64,000 nt of DNA from Nectonema munidae (GCA_030549495.1 JAUIRK010000142.1:880001-944000), one strand, 5' to 3'. Positions 24,240-36,502 are shown, counted from the first letter of the stretch. Numbers and translations: made by a program. Notes: generated from the letters alone by a model not told the origin.

Positions 24240-27070
24240 TTGTTATTTCTGCTCAAGAAAGGAAAAGATTTGAGTTTAAAAAATAATCGGATTCAGACAT
24301 TGCAACTGGAAGGCATCTTTCAGCACAAGCTTATTCTAAAAGTTTTTTAGAAATCGTATATTTTATATATATACATCGAAAGATAAAAAACATGGGAAAT
24401 ATGTCTATAATATTTCGAACAAATGTTGCCGAGTCCCAAGAGTTTGAGGTTTAAAATTAGAACGAATCAGAGATGCAATCGTGTGAGAATCTGGAGTCAG
24501 AGTTTAAAAGTAAAGTATTGAGTTATAATTGCAGTTGTTTAGTACTAGCGTTAACAGGGACGCGCAGAGAATTATTTAAGGGCAGGTGCTCAAGTAGAGA
24601 AAACGGCTGAAATACAGTAATCATCGTAGAGTCTACTGAACTATTTATCAGTAAAACTAAGAAATTTATAAGAAAAAATGATATAAACTAATTCATAAAC
24701 GACTATGAGGTATTTGCGTGGGTACGGCCTCTTGCGCCCTAGTCTATCTTTATCTACGTCACTAGTTTGGGCATATAACACATACCTCTATAAAGGGCAG
24801 TTTTAAAACAGGAGAAAAAAGGGCAGGTGCATAAGCACTCCAAGCTAATTGAATAATAAATATAAATATATAAAAATTTTAATTTTATAAAAAATTTTAT
24901 AAACTTTTTTAAATTTATAATTTTTTATATTTTAAAAAAATTAAAAATTTAGTATTTTAAATTTTAGATAATAAAATAAAAAAATTTTTTTTTTATTAGT
25001 GCTACTTAAATCTTTTCTAATTCTTCACAACAATCTCTATTCTCTTATGAAATCAACACCAAAGAATAACAGTTTCACGAAATTTGCGCCAGAGCTCCCA
25101 TTTTCCGAAATAGTGTTAAGTGTGAAAACTTGAAGAGAGTACATTGCTATTGCACCACAGTTTTCGTTTAGACCAGTGGTTCTCATCCGTGGCCCTGAGG
25201 TCAGAATTTCGCCAAGTTATTGATCTATCTACCGCACGTGTAGTTTTATATCTCTCCTTTGTTCTCAAAATTGAAGTACAGATCTTGGTAATGGCAGATT
25301 TAGGGAGCGGACCTATTAGACTTGATTAAGAAGAGTGCTACCTCAGATATGAAGGCCGACATCAGTTGTTATACCTTTGCTATATATATATATATGGACT
25401 AAAGAGAACATTGATCCGTGTATAATGTTATATATCTATGCGGTGCATGCACCTTTTACCGTTTTAGTACGGGGGTATGTACAAAGCCGTTCCTACTTGT
25501 TCATGCCAGACTTAAGTGAAGAATACGATTATATAATTAGCATCCTACTGGATTGAGTAATTAACAAAATTTGTTTTTTTTGTTTGTCTAATACTACTAA
25601 GACTCTATGTATGGGAGGGGGCTGATTTTAATGGAGCCTGGACTATAAGAAAGCCTGTACATTATATATTTTAAGTAGTTTCCAGAGGAAGAAGGCAATC
25701 CAGAGGGGGTTAAGCCCCTTTCCCTTATCGAGCGAGAGGCATATCGTTTTAATTTGGCTTTTTACCGAGACTTTACGAATCCTTTCGCCTCAAAACACAA
25801 AGATGTGTGTTTTGCAAGAAGCACGCAACATCCCAAAACCTTTGGAAGTAAATTTCACAAGTTATAGAAAGCCTGAGATACACGACATGTTACAAACCTT
25901 TTTGGCGATAGCATGTGACTGTTTTTACCAAGCTCTTAGATATATCCTCCCACAATTCAAAAATCAAATGTGAAACTCTTTCTCATTTATTTTATCTGAA
26001 GAGTAATAGCTAATTATAAAATTGATAATTTGAAGGCTTCCGACTTAGCCTAGAAAATAAATCATTCATAATAAGGCGACAGATTGATACCAGGGGCTCT
26101 CACCCTCTAAATTTTTGACGAGTGAACACACACACTATTACTCGAAATTACACTCAGCTCCCATTTCCAGCATAACTGAAGAGATTTTGTCAGTCAAACC
26201 TTGTTTGTAATTGTGATCGCATCACTACCTTCAATCTCGGCAAGAGAAAAAATCGCTCCTGTATGAAACTTATTAAACATAGCGAAAACAAATTGATAAT
26301 TCTTTATATCCGATATTGTTTCTTCGCTCAGCCATTAGTATATTTCGTCTCTAATCACTTGAATAATGATTCAGGCTTCGAATTCCTATAAAAATTTTCG
26401 CGCAATCATGAAGAAAAATACTGGAGATTTATAGCTTTTCACAAAATCTTGCAAATCTTTGAGAGTAAAATGTTTAGCTAACACGAGCTTGCCAAAGTTA
26501 TCCCATTCACCACAATTTTATGAATCAGCAGTTTTATCATGCCAACGATAGGACATCGTATATTTTGAAAAGATATAAAAACAATTAAATAAAAAACTGT
26601 AACAAAATTTTCAAGTAGTCACGGTTGGGGATCAATCAAAAGTCAATCAATAGAACAAGTTACGCCTGATTTTATTTTGGCGGAATAGAGAGACGGTGAT
26701 CACTACGCTTCGCATTGTTAAAAAAATTTCGCCAGTTGTTGAAAGCGGTAATCACAAATGTTTTTCGGATTTGGATATTTCGGTATGGGAACAACTGCGC
26801 CCATTTCAAAACGCCGTATCGTTCCATATGCTATACCAACTGAAAGTTGAAACGGACAATAAAAAGTGTTAAGGAAACCGTGAAACATTCATCTCCTGTC
26901 TTTCTAAACAGATTGTCAATTAACTTTTTTTTTTGAATTAAAATAAATATTCACAAATCTAGAAAATCGGCTTATTTTTACATTATATTATAAATAAAAA
27001 ACCAGAGAATGCACTCTTTCAATTTTCAAGAATTTAGAGAACGTTTGTTACACGAAATTTCATTTGCCGG
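24240..27070. other. gene-free interval between ZC3H15 and VPS53
   Basis: AT-rich, with a hAT-type end CAGTGGTTCTCATCCGTGG at about 25173, a G-rich repeat at 25600-25740, a short (TA)n at 25381-25393, and the second copy of the 14.1-kb dispersed repeat at 26121-26235 preceded by CAGGGGCTCTCACCCT at about 26094. No gene is supported. Confidence 0.45.
26094..26235. repeat. hAT-like MITE fragment, sibling of 14092-14244
   Basis: Begins with CAGGGGCTCTCACCC, a hAT-style end, and continues with the dispersed repeat shared with ZC3H15 intron 3. Confidence 0.4.
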
Positions 27071-27079
27071 TATTTTGCT

Positions 27080-27560
27080 CAATAGAATATATACATTGGT
27101 AACCGGACGTCAACTTACCAACGGATACATGTCATATAAATGTAATTTTAATCAGTAGCATCGTTGGGCCATCATGCATCTTCAAGGAGAATGAGGCTGG
27201 AACGCGGGCTACCCTAAGGTTCACCTCTAAACCCAGTTCTGTTAAACATCTAAGTATATCTGACATTAATGACTCTTCAATAAATCTATCTATGCTCGGT
27301 TCAGCTTTGCAGATGACATATGTGTAGGCGCTAAACGTGTCTGTCATATATTTAAGCACCGTGTTAGGGAGGTATTTCACTGAATGGAACCTTAAGGTGA
27401 ATTACTCTAAATGCTTTGGCGCTAATAGTCCCAAAAATAAGCCGCCACTTATAGGGATTATTTTTCGAGTTCACTACCTTAATTATCCTTGAAATGATTT
27501 GGGATGCAGAATTTAATTTTCATCATGAAGTTCACTAAAAGACCTTAAAGACCGTATGTC
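27080..27560 (+). pseudogene. reverse transcriptase relic (LINE-like)
   Basis: Broken plus-strand frames give RFSFADDICVGAK, the FADD catalytic box of a reverse transcriptase, and about 30 residues later WNLKVNYSKCFGANSP, the usual W-x-(L/M)-x-(V/I)-N-x-x-K-(S/C) motif. Upstream frames look like a decayed G-x-P-x-G box. Stops and frameshifts show it is dead. The 82-residue minus-strand ORF at 27132-27380 is its shadow. Confidence 0.55.
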
Positions 27561-28780
27561 AATATCATTTTTATGATTGTTGAATGACCTTCTCATGTCA
27601 ATCAAAATCAATTGACATTATCTGAAGTTAACCTTGAAACTTAAGGTCTATATTATATACTCCCTTGAAAATTTATAATTATATACAGTTTGAACGCATA
27701 ATACTTTATATATTTAATTTTTCAATAATCATGGCTATTTTTTTAAAAATGCTAATCAATTGATGATAAATATATCTAATAAAATATTCATTTAAATTTT
27801 ACACAAAATTGGCCATGATGGTTTCATTTCTGGTCTCATTGTATTTGGCATTTGCAAATGTACATATAAGTGTCAATCAAAAGTATTTTAACTTTTAGAG
27901 AATAATAAAAATATACTTTTGCTGTCTAATTGTTCAGCAAATTTTACATTTTAAAAATAATGTAACTGAAGTCTGTGGGTTTATTTAATAATCCTATTTG
28001 AGGGACATTTAAACGGTCATGAACTTTAGATGAAAATAAAAGCATTCTAAAAAACAGAGTTGCGGAATTTGAGAAAACAATAGTAGTAAGCGATTTTCAG
28101 AAGAAAGGCATGACTGAATGTATTTTAACGGGTGCTTGGAGTCAGAGTTTTGTAAGTCCTTCAAACGGGAGTGAGCTGTTTAACTCTTCGACTCTGAAAC
28201 CCTGGTGAAATGTAATAAAATTAATGTTTTGTTTGCCCAATAGGGAGTCTGTTTTCAGGATTGTCAGTAGGTGAAATTTTACTTTATTTGACTGATAAGT
28301 TTACTTGTCTAGTTTCGATCTACAAATTTACTTTAAAATATAGAAAATAAGATTTTAAATGAAATAAAATTATTCAAAATCCCGGGTTAGTAAGACGTTA
28401 AAAGTAAAGAATTTTCAAAATGTGTTTCTTCTGAAGAGTGGTTTTTGGAAATCCTCTTCGTATACATTGGGAATTTAATGAGGACTTTAATTTTCATCAT
28501 AAGCGAATGTGATATGCTTTTTTTCCACTGGAAGTTAGCACTAATTGGACAAAAGCTTTAATTTAAAGCATGCTAACCAACCGTCAGTGAAAAGTTTTAG
28601 CCTGTTCACTGACGATTTTTGCAGACACTTTTACGAAGCCTAAGCAATTTTAACAGATCGTAATCTAATTCACTTGTCTTTTGCCTTTTTTACAAAATAT
28701 TTGCATAATTTTTAATTAATGATGACCCTAATTATAGAACGCTACTGAATTAGTTATTTTTGGATCAGAGATTACAATAT
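27561..28780. other. AT-rich downstream flank of VPS53, no gene seen
   Basis: No coding signal. It contains the presumed VPS53 3' end at its right border. Confidence 0.4.
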
Positions 28781-28787
28781 GTAAATT

Positions 28788-28793
28788 TTATTA
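28788..28793 (-). terminator. candidate poly(A) signal of VPS53
   Basis: Minus-strand AATAAA about 115 nt after the VPS53 stop codon. Confidence 0.45.
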
Positions 28794-28906
28794 ACACGAA
28801 ATAAATAGTAATTAAAAACATTGATATCCATATCTGCAAATCAGGTAATAAACGTGTAACAGATGTTTATATTGAGATGGCCTCTTCTCAATAGGATATT
28901 TAGATT

Positions 28907-31495
28907 TCATCTATCATAGGAAATGTTATGATTTTTTATCATTTCACTGAGTTTGTCCATAGACTCACTGTGACTTTCACTCCCCACTTTCACGTTTTCT
29001 TGAGAAGGAGCTGTTTCGGATGGTGAAATCGGTTCTCTTTCAGCAAAAATAAATTGAGAGACCGGAGAAGAAGAGTGCGTCGCATTGAACGTTTGCATCA
29101 GCGCATTGAATTCACTCCTTTTAACAGCCTTCATTTCCAACACCTTTTGAAATTCCTGCGAATTGGCATTCGGAAGCAGACTGATGAAATTTTCCACGAA
29201 GCTTTTGCCGAGGCTTGATTGCTGAGAAGACATGACAACTTTCAAAATCATTTCAGCTTTGGCTATTTCCTTACTCACAACAGATGTGTAGGAGATGGGA
29301 GGCTTAACGTCGGCTAACAGAGCTGCGTTTGGCATTTTAAGTAGGTAGATCTTAAGAGAATGCGTATCCAGCAGTAATTGCTCAGCTCCGATCTTGCCCA
29401 ACGGCTTACACTTGAAGAGGTAAGAGATGAACTTTGTGATGAAATTGAGGGCAAATTTGATGCAGAATTGGGTGAAGTATTTACGACAGCGAGACAAACT
29501 TTCACGAATGTAGGGAATCGCTGTATTCAGCAGAGATATGAGTTGAGTGATGTATATGGACTGATCACCAACCACTTCCAAAGAGGCCCACGAATTCTTG
29601 GCCATGCTTATCAATATGGGCTCGGTGATGGTTTCAAGGTTTTGCGCAAGAAGTTGAATGCAAGAAGCTATGATTTCTTTAAAGAGCGAAACTTCATTCG
29701 AGAAATCGTAGGTCTCTTGAAAGGCTTCATTTTCTGGTTTACCCGATTTGGCAACTTCTTGCATCTTGGCTTGTAGCTGAAGAACTGTTTCTTGGCAGTA
29801 CTCCGCGGTGAGCAGAAACGAACAAATCAAATACACTTCTTCTCTACTGAAGGCTTTTGAAGTTGAAGCATCAGAGGTGTCTTTGAGGAAACTTGCGATG
29901 TAATTCCGTGTTTCGCGAATATTCACAACAGCCGCCATGTTCAATAATGGAATGTTACTTTTGGAAAAGTTATTCAACAAAACTTTGTAGGCATACTCAC
30001 TCAAATACTTCTTGAATAGCATGTAAGTGTCTTTGGAGAAGCTGGTGACAAAGTGTCCAGAAAGTTGGGAGGCCTCCTTCAAGCAGTTTCGGTAAAAGCG
30101 AAACAAATCGGCGGAACTCGGTAAAACATCGGCAATGTCACTTGTAACATCTCTTCCTTCCACCTTAGCGAGTTCTTCTGGATGCTTTGAAGACGAGGCT
30201 TTCAAGTTGATGGCCGTGACTTGTTTGGCCTCATCTGCAAACTTCACAATCTTTTCGCACAAGATAGCATTTTTGGCATCTATGAAAACAGGAATAGCGC
30301 ATTCCACGAAGCACAGCGACACGCAGCCGATGAAGGGAGAGATGCGCTGCCTCTCACCAGCATTCGCACTGATATCCTCAGAATGGTTCTTCAGGAAAAG
30401 AGGACGGGAATCGATGATGGCGTTTAAGATGGGGATGTCAGCGAATTTTCTGCTAAGCAGCAACTCGAAGTTTGTCAGCTTTGGAATTGCATACAAGAGT
30501 AGGCTGATGTTGAGTTCGTTTTTTCGCACCGCCAAAATCCTCTGTAGCAAGGATTTGCTGAGGCAACAGAATTTCAAAGCTATGCACTCTTCCACATGCC
30601 AATTAGGCGGGAAAATTTTTTCGTAAAATTGTTCGTGATGCATCACACATTTTTTGAACCACGCAAATCTCTTCTCAATCTTATCGATCCACGCAATGTC
30701 CTCGGCTTCATGAAAGAGAAGCGAGTATTCAGTGAAGGTGAAGCCAATGTACCAAGCCAGCAAACTTTCCTTAGCACTTTGCGGAAGAACTTCAACTGCG
30801 AGGCAAGCTTGTGTCAGCGTGGTGATGGTTATGGCAGTGTCTTGATCTTTGCTGCTGAAAAACGCTTCGAAATCCGAAAGAATTTGACTCGCCAAACGAG
30901 ATTTTATTTCCTCCACTTTAGCCTTCACTTCGCAAATCTTATCAACCACATTCTCCATCTTGGAAAAGTGGGAAAGGACGTCCAGGATTCCGTTGAGCAG
31001 ATTCGCGATTTCCGCATACTTGCGCGTGTCCATCAACTTTTCCAGAGAGTCCACACCCCCTAGCAGCAGATGCAGGTGATTCAGTGTTGTGATGGCGAGC
31101 GTTATGTTCTTTTTAGCGCAGTCAAGTTCTTTGATGTCCTTTGTGATGTCGTCCACCATTTTTTCTGATGTTTCTACCTTGACTTTAATCGTGGTGACCA
31201 ACTCACTCAATTTTAAGATGCTTTCTTGAGCACTCTTCAGAGATTCCTCTCCCTGGCGCATGAGAAGAGCGTCCTCCGAAATCTCAAAATTGATTTCTTG
31301 ATCCAACTGAGCAATTTCAGATTCGATGGTGGCGATGAACGAGTCGAGATTAACGAGGGATTGCTCATTCGGAAATGCTTTGTTGATGTAGGCGATTTCA
31401 TTAAAGTCGTTGCGGCAGATCTCACTCGAGGAAGGAAAGACGGAGTCAATGAGGGAGGCCACTTCATCGCTCAAAACAAATTCATCGTTTTTCAT
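28907..31495 (-). CDS. VPS53: VPS53, GARP/EARP tethering complex subunit
   Basis: Single open frame of 862 codons (human about 830). The N-terminus carries the Vps53 signature: VFPSSSE..R.DFN...YIN..FP.EQSL.N.D (residues about 20-55), then coiled coil and D.K.LD.AK.N(I/L)T..ITTLNHLH.LLGGVDSLE (about 115-150), a Vps53_N domain in the CATCHR fold. The rest is helical and ends in a Ser-rich, low-complexity tail (about 800-862). Vps53 joins Vps51, Vps52 and either Vps54 (GARP, endosome to trans-Golgi retrieval) or VPS50 (EARP, endosomal recycling), acting as a membrane tether. The ATG at 31495 fits the family N-terminus; no better upstream start is seen. No introns interrupt it, unusual beside the ten-exon ZC3H15. 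The long opposite-strand ORFs within it are shadows. Confidence 0.95.
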   Translation of the reverse strand: MKNDEFVLSDEVASLIDSVFPSSSEICRNDFNEIAYINKAFPNEQSLVNLDSFIATIESEIAQLDQEINFEISEDALLMRQGEESLKSAQESILKLSELVTTIKVKVETSEKMVDDITKDIKELDCAKKNITLAITTLNHLHLLLGGVDSLEKLMDTRKYAEIANLLNGILDVLSHFSKMENVVDKICEVKAKVEEIKSRLASQILSDFEAFFSSKDQDTAITITTLTQACLAVEVLPQSAKESLLAWYIGFTFTEYSLLFHEAEDIAWIDKIEKRFAWFKKCVMHHEQFYEKIFPPNWHVEECIALKFCCLSKSLLQRILAVRKNELNISLLLYAIPKLTNFELLLSRKFADIPILNAIIDSRPLFLKNHSEDISANAGERQRISPFIGCVSLCFVECAIPVFIDAKNAILCEKIVKFADEAKQVTAINLKASSSKHPEELAKVEGRDVTSDIADVLPSSADLFRFYRNCLKEASQLSGHFVTSFSKDTYMLFKKYLSEYAYKVLLNNFSKSNIPLLNMAAVVNIRETRNYIASFLKDTSDASTSKAFSREEVYLICSFLLTAEYCQETVLQLQAKMQEVAKSGKPENEAFQETYDFSNEVSLFKEIIASCIQLLAQNLETITEPILISMAKNSWASLEVVGDQSIYITQLISLLNTAIPYIRESLSRCRKYFTQFCIKFALNFITKFISYLFKCKPLGKIGAEQLLLDTHSLKIYLLKMPNAALLADVKPPISYTSVVSKEIAKAEMILKVVMSSQQSSLGKSFVENFISLLPNANSQEFQKVLEMKAVKRSEFNALMQTFNATHSSSPVSQFIFAEREPISPSETAPSQENVKVGSESHSESMDKLSEMIKNHNISYDR

Positions 31496-31499
31496 GTGT

Positions 31500-34400
31500 T
31501 CATTCTGTGAAGGAAAATACGCATAAGTAAATACCTAGTGTGCTTTTGTCATGAGTACAATCACACCTCAGATTCAAGAACTTTATATTAAATTTGTTAG
31601 AAAAATGAAAAAAAGAATTTGAAGAAAAGCATTTTCAATAAATGAAAAAAGCCAGTAGTGGAAAATGACAAATATGCCCGTATAAAAAAGGTTTCAGGCC
31701 CTCTTGATTCAATGAAAGATATAAGTTAGCTTTCAATAAATTATAGTTTGTTTTGTTTCTGTTGGCGCACAATGATATTGTGTTGCTTTTTTGCAATAAA
31801 AGAGTTTCCTCCGTTTTTAGTTTAGCGAAGTATTGAGTGTCCAGTGTTGCCTCATTAAGTTGGACTAAGAAATCTAAGTTTTAGTAGACAACTTCTCATA
31901 AATTTGGCTAAAAATACATCATTTCAAAAATAGATTTCAAATGATTAATCTTATATTGTTCGCAATGTTAGGAGAGTTCAGATTCGTTTGGAATGAGCTT
32001 TTTATTGAAAATTTTGATGTAGACAAATTTAGCTTTCACGTACTTAGCAGTGAAGTTATCAAACTTTTTTTAATTTTTTATCCTCTAAGAATATATTTTA
32101 TCATTAAAAATCTTTTTTTTTTTTAAATTATACCTATTCATAGGACTTTTTTTAATTTAATCATCAGCTTTAAATCTTCTAATAAAGTACTTGTTTCGAC
32201 TTTCGAGCTAAACTCTTTATCAATTGTACAGGTATAAATCTCCATTAACACTATTACGTAACACCATATGAGGAAGTGGTGTTAAATAGTGTCACAAACG
32301 TTATACAAGCGGAAGGATGTGAATGTTACATACGTTAGACGGAATTTGTGAACAACTTGGATATACCCTGACTCGAAACGAGATGGCGTCAGTCAGGACC
32401 AAATGAGGTATCCGGTTTGGAAACTGGGTCTCTCTTTGTCAAGTGTGTATGCTTGAAATAGATGATTGCTCGCGAGTATTTAATGCTTAAAAAATTGAAC
32501 ACAGACAGATAACTGCATTGCACATAAAAACAAAACACCAAAGTAACTAACTTTTTTCATAAACAATTCTTCATCGTTTAAAACGTGATAAAGAAATTAA
32601 ATAAAAAGAAATATGAGCAGTTTTTAGTGAATGAGAGTGGGAAACAGGAAAACCTAGAGGATTATGATAGGAAAGAATGGAATCATGGGAGATGCGTGCA
32701 AAATAAGAAAAATGAAACCTGCAAGCAAAAATGAAAATGTGTGATAGCGTTGAAAACACGCCCGCGCCATGCCTAAATCCGAGATGATATTGATATTCGC
32801 AATTATGTTTTTGCATTGATTTAAAACGGCGCATAATCAACGTCTTTATCACAAGAATAAATATTTCATCTTTGAAGACTTGAAACTTGTTGAGTTGAAA
32901 GCGTTAAAAAAATCCCGCCTCAAAAGTTCGGCCTTGTGTGCCACGGACTTAATTAAAAACACATTTTGTTAAGTTTTTGATTAGATATACGAAAGTGCTT
33001 AACATCAAACACTTGATTACTTACTGACAAAAAATTGATTTATTAGTTAAATTTGTTAAATATTTAACCTGTATAAAGTAAAGAAATTTGCCGCGTTTAT
33101 AGACGTCAAATTTTTTTTTAAAAAAATTCATTTTTGATATTCTTGAGAATTGAGACAGTTTTTCTATTTTTTTTTATTGTAAAATATAAGATGCTGCCCA
33201 TCTATTCAAATCACCACATGCTATAATTAGGTAGACTCTTTTTTATACTTAAAATCTAATATTTAATAGTTCTCTATTATTATAAATCTCTTACTTCATC
33301 CAATATAGAGCTAGCTTTTTTTTAAATTAGTAACAACATAAATGGGGTCATTTTTGAAGAGGAATGTAGCGATATCTACTGTAATTGTGAATTTAACTAA
33401 AGTTTAAAAAGCATAAACAGCGTATAAATTTGTAATAATACAAATACTTCATCATAATATTGATTAAACTTAATTATTATTATTATAACTCTTTAATTAA
33501 ACTTCTTCAGGTTGAAATTTACAAACGTTAGCTTTTTGTGCGACTTCTGGAGAAAGAGCTTCGTTATTTTTCGCCAGAGTTGGCCTTTTTAAAAATTTTA
33601 TGTACTCGAAATAAACTGTACCATTTCGACTCTAATAAAAAAAAGGTCATGAAGCTAGCCAGGTGTGGCCGCCAAAGATATATACATGTATGCAGTTACA
33701 TTAGTCAACATGTTTAGTTGGAAAGTCTAAAATGGGGTACTGAAGTATTTGTATTAGTTTACCAGGGTCCATTCTTTGAATTGAAGTTAACAAGTGTTGC
33801 TTTTACCACCTTATTTGTATTAGCAAAATAATTAAAAAAAGTTTGATATTATAATTTAAACATTCATTTATATATTATAATCCATTGATAGATTTCAATT
33901 TTGATTAAATTAAAGAATCGCTATTTTTTGTTTTTTGCCGATTCCCCAAATTTTAGCGTAATTTACCGATGCGCTTTTATCGCTAAATCGCCATTTTTGA
34001 CAAAAAAAACGGTGAAAGCAAATTTTAAGATGTAAAGAAAAAATGAACATTTTGTTCAACTTTCTAAACTTAATTTGTTGGGGGCAGCAAAAAAAAAATA
34101 AAAGTTCGAAAATTTTAAATATTTTTCACCATCCCGGTGATCATTAATAACATTCTTAAGAAATTGATATCAATTAAAATTGATTACTTCTGATAAACTT
34201 TCAACACTCAAAGAAGAACTACTAATTTTTAGCACTAAACTTTTCTAAGTCTTTAAGAAATTATCTTGCTTTCGATGCATTTTTATTTAGTAAAATGTAT
34301 GCAGAATATATTAACATATGTGTAAAATAGAAACTATTTTGTTTAAATGATTAATTACCAAAATATGGATTTGTTTTGATTGTCAATTGATGCGGTTACA

Positions 34401-34810
34401 GTCAGTACCTGGATTATTTATAATAATAAATAATTAGTATAATCCATATAAATAATGGATTATTTATATGGTAATTATTTAATGCAATTAAATAATTTCT
34501 TTTCGATCTTCTAAAATCGAAAAGAATTTGTGAATAAGGTTCAATGTTACCATAAGATCCTATAAAAAACGCCGCAGACTTTGAAAAGAAAACATCGTTA
34601 TTGAAGTTCAAAGTTTTCAATTCTAAATTAGAAGATTCAATTATAATTTCATTGTATACATTTAAAAATGGCAGACATTTTTACAAAGTCATTTCAATAA
34701 AGATGCGTGAAGTCATAAAAAGAAAAATTATGAAGAAGTATCGAAATGAATTGAGATCAGGATTAAGAAAATAAATGCTAATAAGATCGAACAAAATAAG
34801 ATTCCAGAAG
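31500..34810. other. AT-rich interval between VPS53 and DRG1, no gene seen
   Basis: About 3.3 kb upstream of VPS53 and downstream of DRG1. It contains a 12-bp perfect palindrome arm pair (CCATATAAATAA / TTATTTATATGG, about 34445-34471) and a 9-bp hairpin (CTTTTCGAT...ATCGAAAAG, about 34499-34525). No coding signal was found. Confidence 0.45.
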
Positions 34811-34822
34811 GATTAAAAAGTA

Positions 34823-34828
34823 TTTATT
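34823..34828 (-). terminator. candidate poly(A) signal of DRG1
   Basis: Minus-strand AATAAA about 50 nt after the DRG1 stop codon. Confidence 0.55.
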
Positions 34829-34878
34829 TTGTAAAAAAGGGAAATTTGTTCTCTGCACCTTTTTTGAGAATTATTATT

Positions 34879-35979
34879 TTAAATTTTCTTTATAACTTGT
34901 ACAACGTCTTCATCGTTCAAGACGTGATTTCTTCCAACGATTTGTGGATTATGCTTCACCGAGGAACCCCAAACGAGAGCGTGCTTGAACTCTGTAAGGA
35001 GTCGCTTGTGAATTGCCCTCAGCAAATCTTCCACCTGGGGATGGTCTGTTTTTAGGACTATTGGACTTTGGTAATCAGGAAGACTGCCTCTCGGTTTCGT
35101 GTAGATACGAACCAACTTTAAGTAGTCCCAAATCGTTTCTAAGAGTTCGTCGAAGTTCCACTTGTGGAAGGCGGAAATAGGGACACAGTGGGGAATCTTT
35201 GAGATGATGTCAAGCTCTTCGATGGAAATTTGATCGATTTTGTTGAGAACATAGAGGCAGGGAATGTACGTTCGATTTCCTTCGACGACGTCAATCAAAT
35301 CGTCACTTGTTACGTCTTCCCGCAGGGAAATGTCGGCATGATGAATTTTGTACTCAGAGAGGATATTCCGCACAACATCCGCATCCAACTCCGATTGTGG
35401 AACGATGCAGTTCAAATTGATGCCACCTTTATCTTTCTTCTTGAAGCCGATATTTGGCGGGAATTTGTTCAGACGAATTCCAAATCCTTCCAACTCGCGT
35501 TCAATGATCTTCTTGTGCTCCAGTGGCTTCATCACGTCCAGCACCAAGAGAATTAGACTACACGTATGCGCTACAGCAATCACTTGTCTGCCCCTTCCCT
35601 TGCCATCCTTCGCCCCCTCTATAATTCCAGGCAGATCCAGGAGTTGGATGCGGGCGCCTTTATACCGAACGAGACCGGGCACCACCGTCAGTGTCGTGAA
35701 TTCATAGTCGGCAACTTCTGAGTACACTCCAGCAAGATTCGTCAACAACGTACTCTTGCCAACCGAAGGAAAGCCCACAAATCCGATTCTAGCATCGCCA
35801 GTCTTAGCTACATCGAATCCTATGCCAGCTCCCCCACCGCCACTTTTGGGAGTGATCAATTCATGACGCAGCTTGGCCAGTCTCGCCTTCAAAATGCCCA
35901 GATGACCCATGGTAGCTTTGTTGCGTTGGGTTCGAGCCAGCTCTCTTTCAATGTCACTGATTTTTTCAAGAATACTCAT
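34879..35979 (-). CDS. DRG1: DRG1, developmentally regulated GTP-binding protein 1
   Basis: Single open frame of 366 codons, the family's usual length (human 367), colinear with animal DRG1. The N-terminal helical segment includes RTQRNKAT; Lys21 aligns with the human Lys22 hydroxylated by JMJD7. The Obg-type GTPase motifs are intact: G1 GFPSVGKST (69-77), G2 YEFTTLT (92-98), G3 DLPGI (115-119), G4 NKID (246-249). The DRG-specific S5D2L insert ([17 protein letters not shown]) and a C-terminal TGS domain (about 290-366) are present. DRG1 is a cytoplasmic translational GTPase activated by DFRP1 (ZC3H15) and acting on stalled or paused ribosomes. Its partner gene is at 9.6-24.2 kb. It has no introns in the coding region. 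Composition is markedly less AT-rich than the flanks. Confidence 0.98.
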   Translation of the reverse strand: MSILEKISDIERELARTQRNKATMGHLGILKARLAKLRHELITPKSGGGGAGIGFDVAKTGDARIGFVGFPSVGKSTLLTNLAGVYSEVADYEFTTLTVVPGLVRYKGARIQLLDLPGIIEGAKDGKGRGRQVIAVAHTCSLILLVLDVMKPLEHKKIIERELEGFGIRLNKFPPNIGFKKKDKGGINLNCIVPQSELDADVVRNILSEYKIHHADISLREDVTSDDLIDVVEGNRTYIPCLYVLNKIDQISIEELDIISKIPHCVPISAFHKWNFDELLETIWDYLKLVRIYTKPRGSLPDYQSPIVLKTDHPQVEDLLRAIHKRLLTEFKHALVWGSSVKHNPQIVGRNHVLNDEDVVQVIKKI

Positions 35980-35999
35980 TTAATTGTCCCAAGAGGACG

Positions 36000-36403
36000 C
36001 TGTAAACAAACGCGAAACTAAAAAGTGTGCATCAGAATATATAGTTTTGCGATTTGGATTCCACCAAAAACTAAGTTCCCCACTATCCAATGCTATAATC
36101 CGATAGTATTTATACTATCCGATTATAATTTTTTAATTATAAGGGTTAGCTACTTAAACGTTGGCTTTTGCTGCTTATAAAAACTTGAAAATATAAAATA
36201 AACTCTAATTCTTCATGCCTCCTATTATTTTGGAATTATTCTGAGAACAGATGGTTCCATTTTAAAATAGTGAAAATTGCTTTATTAGTTCATTTTGTTT
36301 CCTTTCTCTCTTATGTTAATTATGTAGCAAATTTTTTAATTTTGAGTAAAAGGTAAGGTGGGGCGGGTGTATTTTCATTGACAAGGCACTGATGTAGCGC
36401 TTA
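36000..36403. other. DRG1 upstream region, possibly a divergent promoter
   Basis: About 400 bp between the DRG1 start (minus strand) and a candidate plus-strand first exon at 36404. Contains a TATAGT palindromic patch (CCGATAGTATTTATACTATCCG region, 36090-36125). No definite promoter element is assigned. Confidence 0.3.
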
Positions 36404-36502
36404 TGTCAAACTATAAACAAATTCGTATCGATGAAGAATCTAATCCAGAGGCTTCCGTGCTGAGTCCATCATCTCAACCAACCTGCTATGCCACCCATAG
36501 AG
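36404..36502 (+). CDS. candidate first exon of an unknown gene
   Basis: ATG 36404 opens 33 codons (starting MSNYKQIRIDEE) of balanced composition, ending at AGA|GTATGC, a plausible splice donor. Read-through meets a stop soon after, and an acceptor TTTTTCAG at about 36970-36977 would be in phase but leads to a stop within 12 codons. The product is polar and Pro/Ser-rich and is not recognised. It could be the 5' exon of a gene whose remainder lies beyond the window, a small protein, or chance. It sits head-to-head with DRG1. Confidence 0.3.

Noticed and set aside
29378-31510. Several 68-163 codon ORFs on the plus strand inside VPS53
   Set aside because: They are antisense shadows of a well-supported 862-codon gene.
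34811-36000. DRG1 as a processed retrocopy
   Set aside because: Frame fully intact; no poly(A) tract after the AATAAA and no flanking direct repeat seen. It remains possible only if an intron-bearing copy exists elsewhere.
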